Source: Mucidula mucida | Lineage: Eukaryota > Basidiomycota > Agaricomycetes > Agaricales > Physalacriaceae | DNA length: 64,000 bases | Direction of reading: 5' to 3' | Assembly (NCBI GenBank): GCA_015501055.1 | Contig: JADNYV010000039.1 | Location: forward strand, 205,157 to 269,156 | Shown: piece by piece, positions 36,501-46,470 of the stretch | Numbering within the stretch: position 1 is the first letter of the stretch | Layout: the number at the start of each line of letters is the position of its first letter | The notes under the pieces: generated by a model | The model's input: the letters and a program-made list of their open reading frames with translations, nothing else | What the model was told of the DNA's origin: nothing | The model's database searches: none | Position numbers and translations under genes: made by a program

Positions 36501-37782
36501 GTGTATCTGACAAGGATGCGACGGAGTCATGCAGTATGTCATAGTCTGACAGGTCTGATTCTGATACTGACTGCAATTCTGGCATAGATCCATCATTTGA
36601 GTCGTCATCATCAGAGGTATAACTCGAACTCGACGTGCTCGTTTTGTCATACGAGCTTGTTTCGGTACTTGTTGCAGTGTCGCTGTCAGAATCGGGTTCG
36701 TCCTCTTCGGGAATTGGAGAGAGTCGTCTCTCCCACCCTTGGGAAATCAAGGTAACAATTTCATCAAAGAGTTCTTCTACGTCGAGATACTTACGTAGAA
36801 GCTCTTCAGACTCACAGATTGCCTGCGGACTGCAGTATTCAGTAGAATGACCGTCATCAATGCACTCAGTGCATAAATGTGCCCGAGGTTCGTCATTCTC
36901 CATTCGGGTTAAGATGTCTGCCAATATTTCAGACGTCGTATCCTCCGGTAGGGCCATAGTGGCCACCATTCGTTCCTCATAGAAGTATTGGACAATGTGT
37001 CGTTGTACAATCCGAACGAAGTCACAACCTGGAGCGAGTCGGATCGCGTGCCAAGGTTCTAGCTGTAGTTCCTGCTCCTTGCTCATCTCATCAGGAACTG
37101 ATTGCTCTTGAGAGCATTCCTTGTTGATCTCCTCTGTCTCAGAGATATCCAATTCGGAAACAGCCATCAAATCAGGTAAGGAATTGTTGTCCAAGTCCTC
37201 ATCTGTCTCTGATACAGACAACAGATCAGGCATCGACTCATCACCGGAGTCGTCAACATATATGTCTGCGGGATCCAAGTCTGATCCCTCTAAAGAGTCG
37301 GAACCGGCAATTAGGTCTGGTAGCGAGTTGTATTCGGATTCGTTATCCGAGTCCGATTCACTGGGAATTCCAGGTATACTTTCATTCCATAGCGAGTCTA
37401 TGTGATCATGAATCTCGTCTAGCAAAGTCTGTAGGTCCAGATATCCCCGAAGAATATCCTCAACCTCTGAAACTGCCGGTGAGCTGTCTCTCTCGACTGG
37501 CGCTGATGAGTTCCCAAATCTCGGGTTTTCAACAGCTTCCCAAGTTGAAAGAATACCAACCAGAGTGTCAGAGGTTGTAGATTCAGATAAGGATATCATT
37601 ACCGAATGAGTTCCAATGTCGAGTCTAACGTGCCGTTGTACCAGGTCAACAAAGTCGACTTTTATGTCTTCCATCATGTCCCGGAAGAAACGCCAGGTAT
37701 CAAGGTGCTCTGAGTCAATTACCGACACTGATTCATCAGTGTTAATTGGTTCCAGACTTTCAGCTTCTACAAGCATCGTCAA
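30533..37782 (-). pseudogene. pol: gag-pol polyprotein, pol part (PR-RT-RNaseH-IN-chromodomain plus extra tail), frame broken
   Basis: The segment 37782-34303 begins with an acidic, internally duplicated spacer (residues about 41-132 and 252-352 resemble each other). It then has an aspartic protease site LLDTGSMGDF near residue 812 and reverse transcriptase with VVVDLRARNANT and YLDD near residue 1127. A one-base loss in the A run at 34314-34319 shifts the frame into 34228-33392: the end of RT, then RNase H with VTDGSATGVAGY and VTDHKG. TGA stops at 33392 and 32966 interrupt what is otherwise the same frame. The segment 32929-30533 holds the integrase: zinc site EAHSLLAH...CKSCKTC, core IGIDFMDPLP, IVSDRDVLF and YHPQTDGATEQ. 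A chromodomain-like EWAVNKIETHLG...VTWLPLDHV follows, then about 280 further residues ending KDKDWVY. The pol frame continues the gag frame after a single TAA (37855). Confidence 0.9.
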
Positions 37783-37854
37783 ATCATCGTCGGGGTCCGA
37801 TTCAAACGTTACCGAGTGGATCCCCGGTACCCTTCTAGTAGCATCAGATTGTTT

Positions 37855-40304
37855 TTAAAGCTGTTCGATGTCTATATCGACACCAGCAGCTCGCATTCCA
37901 GGTGGTGAGTTGCCTTTCCCAGATACAAACTTCCCCAGTGGGCACTGACGAGCCATGTGACCAGGTTCCTTGCAGCGGAAGCATTTTCCCACTGCTCGCA
38001 ACTCTTCCTTCTCCTTCTCGGAGAGTTCAGTTTGCGGTGACGTGGTTTGCAAGGTGCTGGCTATGCCATTACCACCAAATTGATTACCCAATGGGCGAGT
38101 GTAGGATTTACGGTTCTTGTGATGGGGCTTGAATTTCTGTTTCTTCTCTGATCGAGATGTTTTCACAGAGTGACTGTGTATCTTGACGGGTTCTGTATGC
38201 TTGGATCCAGACGATTTGCCGTGACCCGACTTATCCTTCTTCTTTCCAGAGGAAGGTGTGGCAACATTCTCGATTAATTCAAGCAGTTTGGCTTGCTGCT
38301 CAACATCGCTGTATGACGAGATCTCCGGATTGAGCTTTTCTTGCCAAAGTCCTTGCTGTAAGTTCTTGTTTAATCCAGACCACAGCTTGTGAACCTTCTC
38401 ACGTTCGTCCATCAGGCCGACCATATTGAACAGTTCACGCAGTTCTCCAGTATACTGGCGAACTGTCTTGTCATTCTGAAAACTTTGCCGTAACTTTTGT
38501 CGTTGGTCGAGACGAAATGTCAATGGGAAACAGTAATTGTATAGTTCAATAAAGAACTGTTTCAACCGCCAAGCCTTTGGGTCGTCTGAGACGGAAGACA
38601 CGTAGAAGTCGTGTGCAGTGCCAGACAAGTACCGCGAGAGTTTCAACACGCGACTGCTTTTTGGCACACGGCCGTCTCGCACATACGCGGTTCCATCAGT
38701 AACGAACTTCATAAAAGATCGCAAGTCAGCTGCACCGTTATATTTCTCCGGCGAATCAGGCTTCAGCAACGATTTCTGATGCTTTTTCGAGGACTTCTTT
38801 GACCGTTTCTTTGACCTCTTTGAGCCTTTGCCATGCCGTTTGGACTTGTGCTTCCTGCCTTTGCCGGAACTCGAGCTTGAACTCGAGCTCGACAACGAGT
38901 TACTACTGCTGGAAGTGGACAAGTCAGATTCCTCAGAGTCTGAACTACTACTAGAGTCTGAGCTTGAGGAGTCAGAACTTGAAGATGAGGAGCTCGAACT
39001 AGAGCTGGGATCCGACTCGGATTCAGCCTTAGATTTCTTACGGCTAGATCTTAATTTCAACGCCTTAGCCAGATAACTGTTTGGCGCAATCTGATCAACG
39101 GGTTTGGACGACATGCCGGCTTTGGGACTAGCTTGTGCCTTGCTTGCTTGTTGTTTCTTGCCACGACGATCAGGACAATCATGGACCAAATCTTGGATAT
39201 GATTTTCCATAAGATCTGTCATGGGCTCAGATGAGGCTCTGCTTGATTTCTTCTTAAAGTGCTTCTTCTCAGATTTCTCCGGACTAGCAGGGCAACTTCC
39301 GTTCTCTGCTGATTTGTATGTCTCGCTTATGTTATACGTACACGCGTAGCATGGATGTTATAGGTACACAGGCTCCGAATGTACACCTTGTCTGAAGACC
39401 ACCATCATGTCTGCGCGGCTAGCCGTGTCCGCATACCTACAGATTTGTTATTGGACTTCTTCTCGATGGGAGCAGCGCGAGCTGATTTGGCTTGCTTATC
39501 CTCTTCTTGCTTCTTCAGCTTGAAGTGTGCAAGCGCGATTCCTTGCGCATCCTCGTCAAGTTCCTCTGGTTTAAGACCGGCATTTCTCCAGTTACGGGGA
39601 TCAACTGCTTTGCCCTTGTTCTTAGATGGGCCTGGTTCAGCTAGGATTTCCTCAGCTGACTCTTCGGATTCCAATCCAGACGTCTCTGGTTCGGTGGAAA
39701 TGCGAACGACTTTGCTGCGTTGTTCGATAGTCTGTTTCTCAGCCTTAGACATTTGGTCTTCGGCTTCACGGATGGCGGTTTCTTGTTCCGCACTCAGCCT
39801 GCTGTTATTTGGACTGGATTCCAGAACAGCAAATCTATTAGTTGTATTCAACCGTGAGATACCAGAGCTCTCAGAGTCAGAGCTCCGCAAGCTTCTACTG
39901 CCACAATGTCTTCCTCGGACTGACGTCCAAGGAACGCCTTCATCATCAGATTGGGCGTGTCCATCATAATTGAAGGACAGTTCTGTCATCTCGGAAAGTG
40001 AGAACAACGATTGAGCCTGAGAGGCCTCCTGTGACTCGTCCTTTCGGTGGTCATCAGGGGTGCTCGGAACTAGGACATCCTCTCGTTCATAGAGAGGACG
40101 TCCCTGTCCGGGTTGGATTCGAGCGGGGAGGCTCTCCTCCTTTAGCGAGTCCGGAGCCTGTTCCTGGGAGTTGTTGTCCATAGATTCCAGGGTAGCGACG
40201 GCGGCGGTACCCTCAGGTATGCTGGCTGTTCCGATGGCGGCAGTAGTGGTGATAGACTTCCGGTAGCGAGTGTTGTAACCGTGGGCAGATTGCGACGACA
40301 TCAA
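37855..40304 (-). CDS. gag: gag, interrupted by a 127-bp intron-like insertion
   Basis: The ATG at 40304 (MMSSQSAHGYNTRYRK) begins an acidic, Ser/Glu-rich N-terminal half. After the insertion (39315-39441) the protein continues with EKSEKKHFKKKSS, a Ser-run region, then a gag core (SPEKYNGAADLRSFMKFV, LDQRQKLRQSFQNDKTVRQ). A CCHC zinc knuckle follows (CFRCKEPGHMARQC, spacing C-2-C-4-H-4-C) before the stop at 37855. Removing the insertion plus one copy of its 4-bp duplication rejoins the two halves in one frame (KSNNK to SAENGS). Splicing it as an intron from GTATGC (39436) to CAG (39309) also keeps the frame and adds one codon. If it is not spliced, the frame ends within the insert at RTRLAAQT. 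Confidence 0.88.
39315..39441 (-). mobile_element. Introner-like 127-bp element, copy 1 (in gag)
   Basis: It is flanked by GATT duplications (39311-39314 and 39442-39445). On the plus strand it begins TGTATGTCTCGC and ends GCATACCTACA, so the outer four bases TGTA/TACA are inverted. On the coding (minus) strand it reads TGTAG then GTATGC, a good splice donor, and ends GACATACA. A CAG acceptor is completed six bases downstream in the flank (AATCAG). Predicted intron 39309-39436, 128 bases. Copy 2 lies at 54146-54272 with 4 differences in 127 positions. Confidence 0.8.
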
Positions 40305-40446
40305 TGTATTAATAGTAAGCTTTAAAGGTTCAGTAGATAAAGGAAAACAGAATAATGTAAAAGAAAATAGCCACCAAGAGGAAGTCCAAGTTGATCAGAC
40401 TCGGGGAATCCGTCGAAGGGATGTGTAGACTAGAGGTGTAGTCAAA

Positions 40447-40462
40447 AGATTACTCTCGACCA
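40447..40462 (-). promoter_or_regulatory. Likely tRNA primer-binding site of the gypsy element
   Basis: Read on the minus strand this is TGGTCGAGAGTAATCT, ten bases inside the 5-prime LTR. It begins with the TGG expected to pair with the CCA end of a tRNA. The tRNA was not identified. Confidence 0.55.
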
Positions 40463-40472
40463 CTCAAAAATA

Positions 40473-40823
40473 TGTGGGGGATTCGTGACAGTTACGATCC
40501 TTCCACACGTGGTTGTTTGTTCAGGTCAGTTCTCGAGAGAGGATTCGAGCGATGCTGAGTGGGATATAGAGTAGATTTCAAAAGGGTTGTTCCTACATAC
40601 GATGCGAACAGTGCTAATTAACTAGTCCGGCGCACTGCCCGCATGAGTAAGTACGAGTCATACAAATTCCAAATCAAGTAAGCTACCACGTAGCGTACTT
40701 GTGTCCATAACGTGTCCAAGAGGATCGGGGATTGGTTCGAAAAGGTGGCAAACGTGTCCATAGGATGAGCGGCTATGTCCGCAGATAAGATAGAAAGATA
40801 GGAAAAATCACGCGCCCGTTACA
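40473..40823 (-). repeat. 5-prime LTR of the gypsy element
   Basis: 351 bases, apparently identical to the other LTR at 30134-30484. Being upstream of gag on the minus strand, it would carry the element's promoter. Confidence 0.95.
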
Positions 40824-40828
40824 TCAAC
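40824..40828. repeat. Target-site duplication TCAAC (right)
   Basis: Direct repeat of 30129-30133. Confidence 0.9.
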
Positions 40829-41680
40829 ATATCACTAAATAGGCTATAATGACAACCCCATTGCACGACGAGTGAAAGGACGACACAAGCCCTACTTCCT
40901 TATGACGATTCGACTGATGCGATAAGCGCCGAAAGACCGGCGCCGGTTGTGGACGTAGCTACCAAGGTACCGATGCCTGGATCCTAGCTCAACTTCCTCG
41001 CCACTTGCAGCAGGAATCTCCAGGTACTTACCCTTAATATTGTACCTCTTGTTGGTACTGATCTTTCCGCAGCATGTTTGAGTGCTCGCGGCGGTGTTGA
41101 CAACTCGACTCTTGCTGTTATGCGAACACTATTTGCAACTCGATTTGGCCCACGACCGTGCTCTGAACTTCTACGTGAGATGCAGCATCTCCGTCACGCT
41201 AATCTCGAACTCTCGTACCTCTCGGCCTATGCATTCTTCCAGGATAAATATGATCTTTCACCACCGGAACCTTTTTCCGATTTCGATGACCGGCTTTGTT
41301 TTGGCGCTGCTAATACATCGGTGAAGTACTGCAAGGCAGTCTTCACAGAATGGATGCAAGCCCATCTGGAATTGCTTGATCGTGTCATGGCCTCGCTGAC
41401 GGGGACGCGCCTTGCTGGCGATCATACGTTCAAGGTCATTCAATATTTGATGGAAATTGAGGATTACGTAGATCATCAAGTGCGACTTCTTGGTCAACCA
41501 ACACATGTTGCTTTGTACTCATCAATCAACAAGTTTGAGGAATGTTGCGCGCAGGCGCTAACACTCACCAAACGGCTCAATTTCCTGGAATCTTACTACG
41601 AGGAGCTCCGAAAAGGCCTTGATGCTCACGGCCACTCCCCAACAAAGCTCATATACACTGGTAATGCAGTCGGTAAGTGA
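40829..41680 (+). pseudogene. DUF6729-like gene, 3-prime part
   Basis: The acceptor CACTAAATAG (ending near 40845) completes the intron whose donor lies near 30099, on the far side of the retrotransposon. The joined frame reads RNG then YNDNPIARRVKG, KPYFLM, and after a one-base shift near 40920 CDKRRKTGAGCGRSYQ and TDAWILAQLPRHLQQ. An intron (GTACTTAC near 41021 to CCGCAG near 41070) leads to LSARGGVDNSTLAVM, RTLFATRFGPRPCSELL and a long helical exon ending TGNAV. These are the usual blocks of the domain, cysteines included. No helicase or other C-terminal domain follows before copies of the repeated gene begin, so the gene is truncated as well as split. Confidence 0.68.
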
Positions 41681-41799
41681 AGAAGCATGTATACATGTAG
41701 TTATTTATGCCTCTTTCAGGCGAACTTTCGTTTCATGAAACAGGGAAACCGCCCGCGAGACTTTTGAATGTACAGGCGCAGTGTAGCGTCGCAACTTGA

Positions 41800-42690
41800 C
41801 CATCATCGAGTCTCGGCGATGGTCCAGTATATTAGCTGTGACAGTAACTCATCATGATACATGCCTCGATTCTCTCACCAATACAGTATCATTGTATCAA
41901 GCCAAGCGCAGGTGCATACCCGGGACAGTGACCCGATGACCGTGAGGCGCTATCTTGTGCTAAATTTCATACCAAGAGCGCGACACAATAAAATCATTTT
42001 TGCCAAAACGACGCGCCGCTTGATATTGAAGTGGTATTGAGAAATGTATTACGTAGCGACTGGTCGATAACATCTGCTAGCGCGATAGAGCATACTGCCA
42101 GGAATAGACTGTATTCCAAGAACGTCAAGAAAGTACCAAGTCAGGCTCGTGTGCAAGGAACTTGCCTCTAAACAGGGCGCATGGACGCGACTAGGTATTG
42201 AATTGTTGTCTAGCGTTCCGGTTGACCGTTTAGTCGCGACTAGCTGCATTATCTGATCCTCCTACCGATGTGTGAACCGTCACCTTTCGTGTAATGTCTG
42301 CATTCTTCATGAGCATCATCCAACCACAACAGAATTCTCGGTCTTGTACTGCATAATAACGTGAACGCGGGCTAAGACAATGTGATACTTACTTACTATC
42401 TTTCCAAGGTCCGTGTCATAGGAATCCGATAAATCATGTAGTACCATCAATTCAACCGCACATAAAAGCCAACCTCGTCAACCTCCTGCTCTCTTCATCT
42501 CCAGCTCTGCCGCCATCTCACTCGGACTGTACACTTTCAACTCCAGGGGCTGCCGCACATGTCCTGAGACGATAACCTGCGCGTCAAAGCCGGGAACGGA
42601 TTGGTGTCGAGGAGCGGTAGATCCTTCGTGCTCGCGGAGGTCGTCCGACGGAGAAACGGGTGTGCTCAACGGGCGCGGTCGAGGGTGTGG
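41800..42690. repeat. Segmental duplication unit, matches 25230-26110
   Basis: Upstream-type DNA (41800-42190) is followed by 3-prime flank (42190-42470) and gene tail, in the same order and orientation as 25230-26110. Small indels separate them. Confidence 0.7.
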
Positions 42691-43177
42691 CATGCTGTGT
42701 GGAGTAGTAGCATCATCCTCCTCCAACGGCGCGCGCCGTCGCAGCAAATTCGGACGCGTTTCCCACTCGGTCTTGATACGCTCGGCGGCCGTCTGGCGCG
42801 TCCTCCCCATGCTGCGCTCCATCCGAATTTCATCCACGAGCGTCGTCGCGTCCCACTCCACGCTGTGGATAGCCGGCGGAAGCACGGCCTTCTCGCGGCT
42901 CTTCGTCGTGTCTCGAGATGGATGATGATGGGATGGGCTCTGCGGGTAGCGGTGGTAATAGTCCACGCTCGCGGAGGGCGTCCTCCCGACGACGTTTCGC
43001 GTCATGATAATGCGGCCGAGCCTCGCGAGAGGTATCATGAGAAGAAGACGTGAATTTGTTGGATATGCGCCGGCGGAGGAAGTTTGGTCGCGGCCTGGGA
43101 ATTGGTTAGAGGTGCACTACCAGCGAGTCATGCAACAGAAAATCCTCTCACTCAAGTTCTCGAGGCGGAGTCGACAT
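42478..43177 (-). pseudogene. Repeated lineage-specific gene, copy C
   Basis: The ATG at 43177 (MSTPPREL), a first intron as in copy A, then REDALRERGLLPP, EKAVLPPAIHSVEWD, TTLVDEIRMERSMG and ELKVYSPSEMAAELE align with copy A. The middle LRE(K)GLLPP repeat is diverged and one base is missing at 42897-42898. Near the 3-prime end about ten bases are deleted, so the frame ends ELEMKRAGG instead of the ...LAFM tail. Copy C may be a pseudogene. If the run-length error is an assembly fault, only the altered tail would remain. Confidence 0.65.
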
Positions 43178-43249
43178 GACGGTTTGAATGTAAGCTGTAG
43201 CTTTAGTTGGCAGTGAATGCTATGTAGTTTGATATCAGAGCGAAGAGAA

Positions 43250-43830
43250 GACTAGCACTTTATGTAGCTGGGTCTATCTGGTAATGATCAGGACCGAATG
43301 GAAAATGTGTTTCGTCTTGGATCCAACGACAAGGAGCACGACATCGAGGTCCCGCCCGCGCCACTCGATGAGAAAAGGGAAACCGCCCACAGGAGACTTT
43401 GAATGTACAGGCGCACAATCGCGGTCCGAAGTTTGACATCGTTGAGTCTGTATAACTGTTACAGTAACTCATCATGATACATGGCATCGAGTCTCTTACC
43501 GAAAACAAGCCAAACGCAGGTGCTGAAGAGTGTGACCCGAAGCAAGTAGGTCTAGCTTCTTCTGAATTCAATAATTTGTCGAAGAAGCAGGACATCCAAG
43601 AGCGCGACGCAGAAGATTTCTTTCCAAAACGACGCGCCGTCTGAACTGGGATGATACGGTCATACAACGCGAAGTGGGATGAACCGAGCGGATGCAGGAT
43701 AGACTGACACACTCTCAGTCTAGTCCATACTTGATTGTATTGCAAGGACGTCAAGCAAGTATCAAGTTGGGCTCGTGTGCAAGGAACTTGCCTCAAAACA
43801 GGGCGCACGGACGCAAACCCGGTAGAAGCA
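43250..43830. repeat. Upstream flank of copy C, similar to 25070-25560 and 41800-42190
   Basis: It shares AGTAACTCATCATGATACAT and CTCGTGTGCAAGGAACTTGC-type stretches with the other flanks. The similarity ends near 43830. Confidence 0.65.
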
Positions 43831-44085
43831 AAACCGTCGGGGATCGAGAAGACACCTTGTGAGGGTGAAAAGAAAGGTTACACGCACGATGAGGACGCAT
43901 ACTGCTCTTAGTCGGTTCCGTCCAACCGATAACTATACGGCACCTGCGAATGTCCGAAGCAGACGTCGTTTTCCCCGAGAATACACCGGAAACCGAGCAA
44001 ACTTGGGGACGGCGCTTTGAATAGTGACGCTTACGGGTGAGGGCGGTTGCGCAAAGCAGAAAGATCTATGTTGGTGGTATATGTT
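43831..44085. other. Intergenic, nothing recognised
   Basis: Short unique stretch between the duplicated block and the Mpv17 gene. Confidence 0.4.
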
Positions 44086-44839
44086 CTAAGCATGAACAAC
44101 CTCTTTGACTTCTTTCTCGATAACCTCATCGACCTCCTCGACGCTGCTGTCGCTCGCGTTAACAGCGCTGAGATAAGTGTCTGCAAGGGCCTTAGTATTC
44201 AAAATACACGCATAACACAAAAAAACACATACTCCAGAACAAACTGACAACGCCGACGACGCCGAATCGCCACTGTGGCGGCACGATCCAAAAGTTGATG
44301 AGCTGTGTGGGAATGAAGACGCCCCAGTTGCGAATCAGCGTCGGGGAATATTTCTCCTGGATCCTGGCCTTGGCTTCAAAAGGCTTGCCTTCAAGCGTGG
44401 CCATGCTCGTGAAGAAGGCTCCAACAACGACAGGCGCGATAACGAACTGGTCAAGCCAGACGCGGTAGATCACGCCTCGAGTAGGCGACTTAAACGTGAG
44501 GCGGCCGAGGAACAGAAACCACGCGGTTATCGCGGGCCCGAACATTGCACCGCCGTAGAAACTGAGCCGCAGAGTGCGCATGGGCTGTCAGTCATCGCGC
44601 GTCAGTTCGAGCTGTAGTATGCGATAAAGGGAGACGTACGTCGTGGTTCTTGCCTTTGCGCTCGATGGCTTGTTGTGCTATTACATCGCCTGCGCCGAAG
44701 AGGACTGCTGCTGTCGCGCATTGGGCGACGTATGGGCGGCGGATAAGGAGCGCACTGGGTGGGGGTGAGCCGGGTCCGCACGGGGCGCGGACTGGCGGCG
44801 TGGAGGGACGTACTTGTATGCGCGGAACATGGAGGCCAT
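44086..44839 (-). CDS. Mpv17/PMP22-family membrane protein
   Basis: Members are small four-helix channel-like proteins of the inner mitochondrial or peroxisomal membrane (yeast Sym1, human MPV17). The ATG at 44839 (MASMFRAYK), an intron (GTACGT to CACCCAG), then ALLIRRPYVAQCATAA and VLFGAGDVIAQQAIE match the conserved N-terminus. The exon 44192-44581 supplies MRTLRLSFYGGAMFGP, VWLDQFVIAPVVVGAF and WGVFIPTQLINFWIVPPQWR, the family signature. A last intron (GTATGT near 44239 to TTGCAG near 44189) gives TYLSAVNAS and an acidic tail ending KEVVHA at 44086. Without this intron the protein would end at 44192 in CVYFEY and lose the normal W-N-TYLS end. Confidence 0.88.
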
Positions 44840-45420
44840 CGTTGTGGTGGTCGTCGCGTAAAAGGTAAAATTTATTTCCTTTCTATTACCCCACATGGTA
44901 TGTGCGCGATTATGTACGTCCGAGCGGTCCGGGAAGCCGCTTGTTTCTCTCCATTCGGTTTCCTCATGATGTCGGAAAGACTAGGCTTGTTCTTCTCTTC
45001 ATGGTCAAATCGACATGCCTTCATTCAACACCACTGAATCTTGAAGTGGTTGTCTGTTGCTGTGGCTATGCTTCTTATAGAGCTGACTTTGAGATGGAAT
45101 GTATCCATAACCTAGTTTCATCTTGCATCACCATTCTGCTCGGGCTCGTGGTGCAGAGTCTGCCTACAATCGCTATGGTAAGCCGCCCTCACCGTGCTGT
45201 TGACCCGACCTCGACTACCACCCGACCTTTGATGATTGTCGTCTTGGTGTGATCCACATAGTCTACCATCAGTGCCTACAACTGTGTCATGTTGGCCCTT
45301 CATTGTCGTTTTCTAAGCGACTGCCATCAGAACTCATCTGGCTGATCCTACATATAAACATCGAATTGGCGCAATTAGAGGTGTAAAGGTCTACCGCAGG
45401 CGGTGGTTACTCTGTCTAAT
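44840..45420. other. Divergent intergenic region, nothing recognised
   Basis: It separates the Mpv17 gene (minus) and the expansin-like gene (plus) and should hold both promoters. Confidence 0.45.
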
Positions 45421-46047
45421 ATGTTCGCACCACTTGCTTTCCTCCCCCTCTCTCTAGCTTTAGCTTTCGCTTTTCTTTTGCTGCGCGAGGTCGTTATAGA
45501 AGGAAAACATGTAGGCCAAGGTCAGCCTTCCTCTCTTCATTCCTTGACGCGGTCTCAGAAATGGCAGCTACCTGGTTCAACACCTCCGTTGACCGTGGGC
45601 ATGTGGCATTCAAAACACGGACGAAGACATGATTGCTGCAGTGACTATGGGTATATATGATGCATATCCGTATGTTTCTCGTTATGCTTGTACTCCCAAC
45701 CCAGCTCCTCATCTATTGCTCAGAGGTGCACCGCAGACCCTAACCAAAATCCAATATGCAAGCGGTTCATCCTGGCATCATGAAAGTCCCTCAGTATTCT
45801 CACATGCGTACCCTGTACTTACCACATATTCATAGACACCGTCCCGGAAACCGGTCAAGTGAACGAGGTCAAAGTCAAAGTTACCGACCGATGCGCGAGT
45901 GTCCCAGATTGCCAGCCACCGTTTACCTACAACGTCGATTTCACATCTGCTGCGTTTAAAAAGCTAGCACCACTTTCAGCGGGTCGGCTTGATGACCTTC
46001 ACTGGGAGTTTGTCGCCGAAGGAGAGGAGAATGAGAGTCGTGACTAA
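45421..46047 (+). CDS. Expansin-like (double-psi beta-barrel) secreted protein, frame interrupted
   Basis: The ATG at 45421 begins a hydrophobic signal (MFAPLAFLPLSLALAFAFLL). The body shows ATWFNTSVDRG, then in another frame CGIQNTDEDMIAAVTMG, an intron near GTATGTTTC (45671), NPNQNPICKR-type residues, and VKVKVTDRCASVPDCQPP with VDFTSAAFKKLA. The TDRC...CDL/VDFT pattern and the G-A-CG-N-D block belong to fungal expansin-like or plant barwin-like DPBB proteins, which loosen walls without hydrolysis. The stop is at 46047. One base seems missing in the GGG at 45597-45599, and another shift lies between the signal peptide and ATWFN. The real gene may be intact. Confidence 0.68.
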
Positions 46048-46470
46048 AGACATTTCCTAATGTTGCAATGGGAGCAGCAGAGACAGTGATGATACTGACG
46101 ATGAGACGACTTAGATAATAGATTGTACCAGTACTGTATCTGCTTTCTATAACCCTGTGCGCCACATATTGCGGCACTTTCGGGCGGGATGCGTGGGAAC
46201 CTATTCGGGAATTTCCTACGCTGATCGAATTCATTGTTACCTCTGTCTACCCGTTGCCGAGTATACATCGCCGTCGTAGAACAGACTCCTCTGAGCGCGG
46301 TGTTTCGACTTTTTGTTATTTTCAATCGCCGGAATAGGCACCGTGGCCACCGCGAAAAGGTCACCCGAGCCCGGGACCGTATGCGATAGCTTACGATGCT
46401 TACTCGTCTTTGCAATTATTCTTGCTTCTCCCCACCACCGTGACCATCTTTTCCGCGATATCCCTCCATC
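46048..46470. other. Intergenic, nothing recognised
   Basis: No supported exon or repeat between the expansin-like and hydrolase genes. Confidence 0.4.

Larger units (their letters stand above)
30134..40823 (-). mobile_element. Ty3/gypsy chromovirus LTR retrotransposon, full length
   Basis: The 10,690-bp element has two 351-bp LTRs that look identical by eye and is flanked by a TCAAC target duplication (30129-30133 and 40824-40828). Coding is on the minus strand: gag, then protease, reverse transcriptase, RNase H, integrase with a chromodomain-like tail, and an extra C-terminal region. A tRNA primer site and a purine tract lie next to the inner LTR edges. Identical LTRs imply a recent insertion. 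The coding frame is nevertheless damaged: one frame shift in an A run (34314-34319), two in-frame TGA stops (33392 and 32966), and a 127-bp insertion in gag. The insertion lies in an intron of a DUF6729-like gene. Confidence 0.95.
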
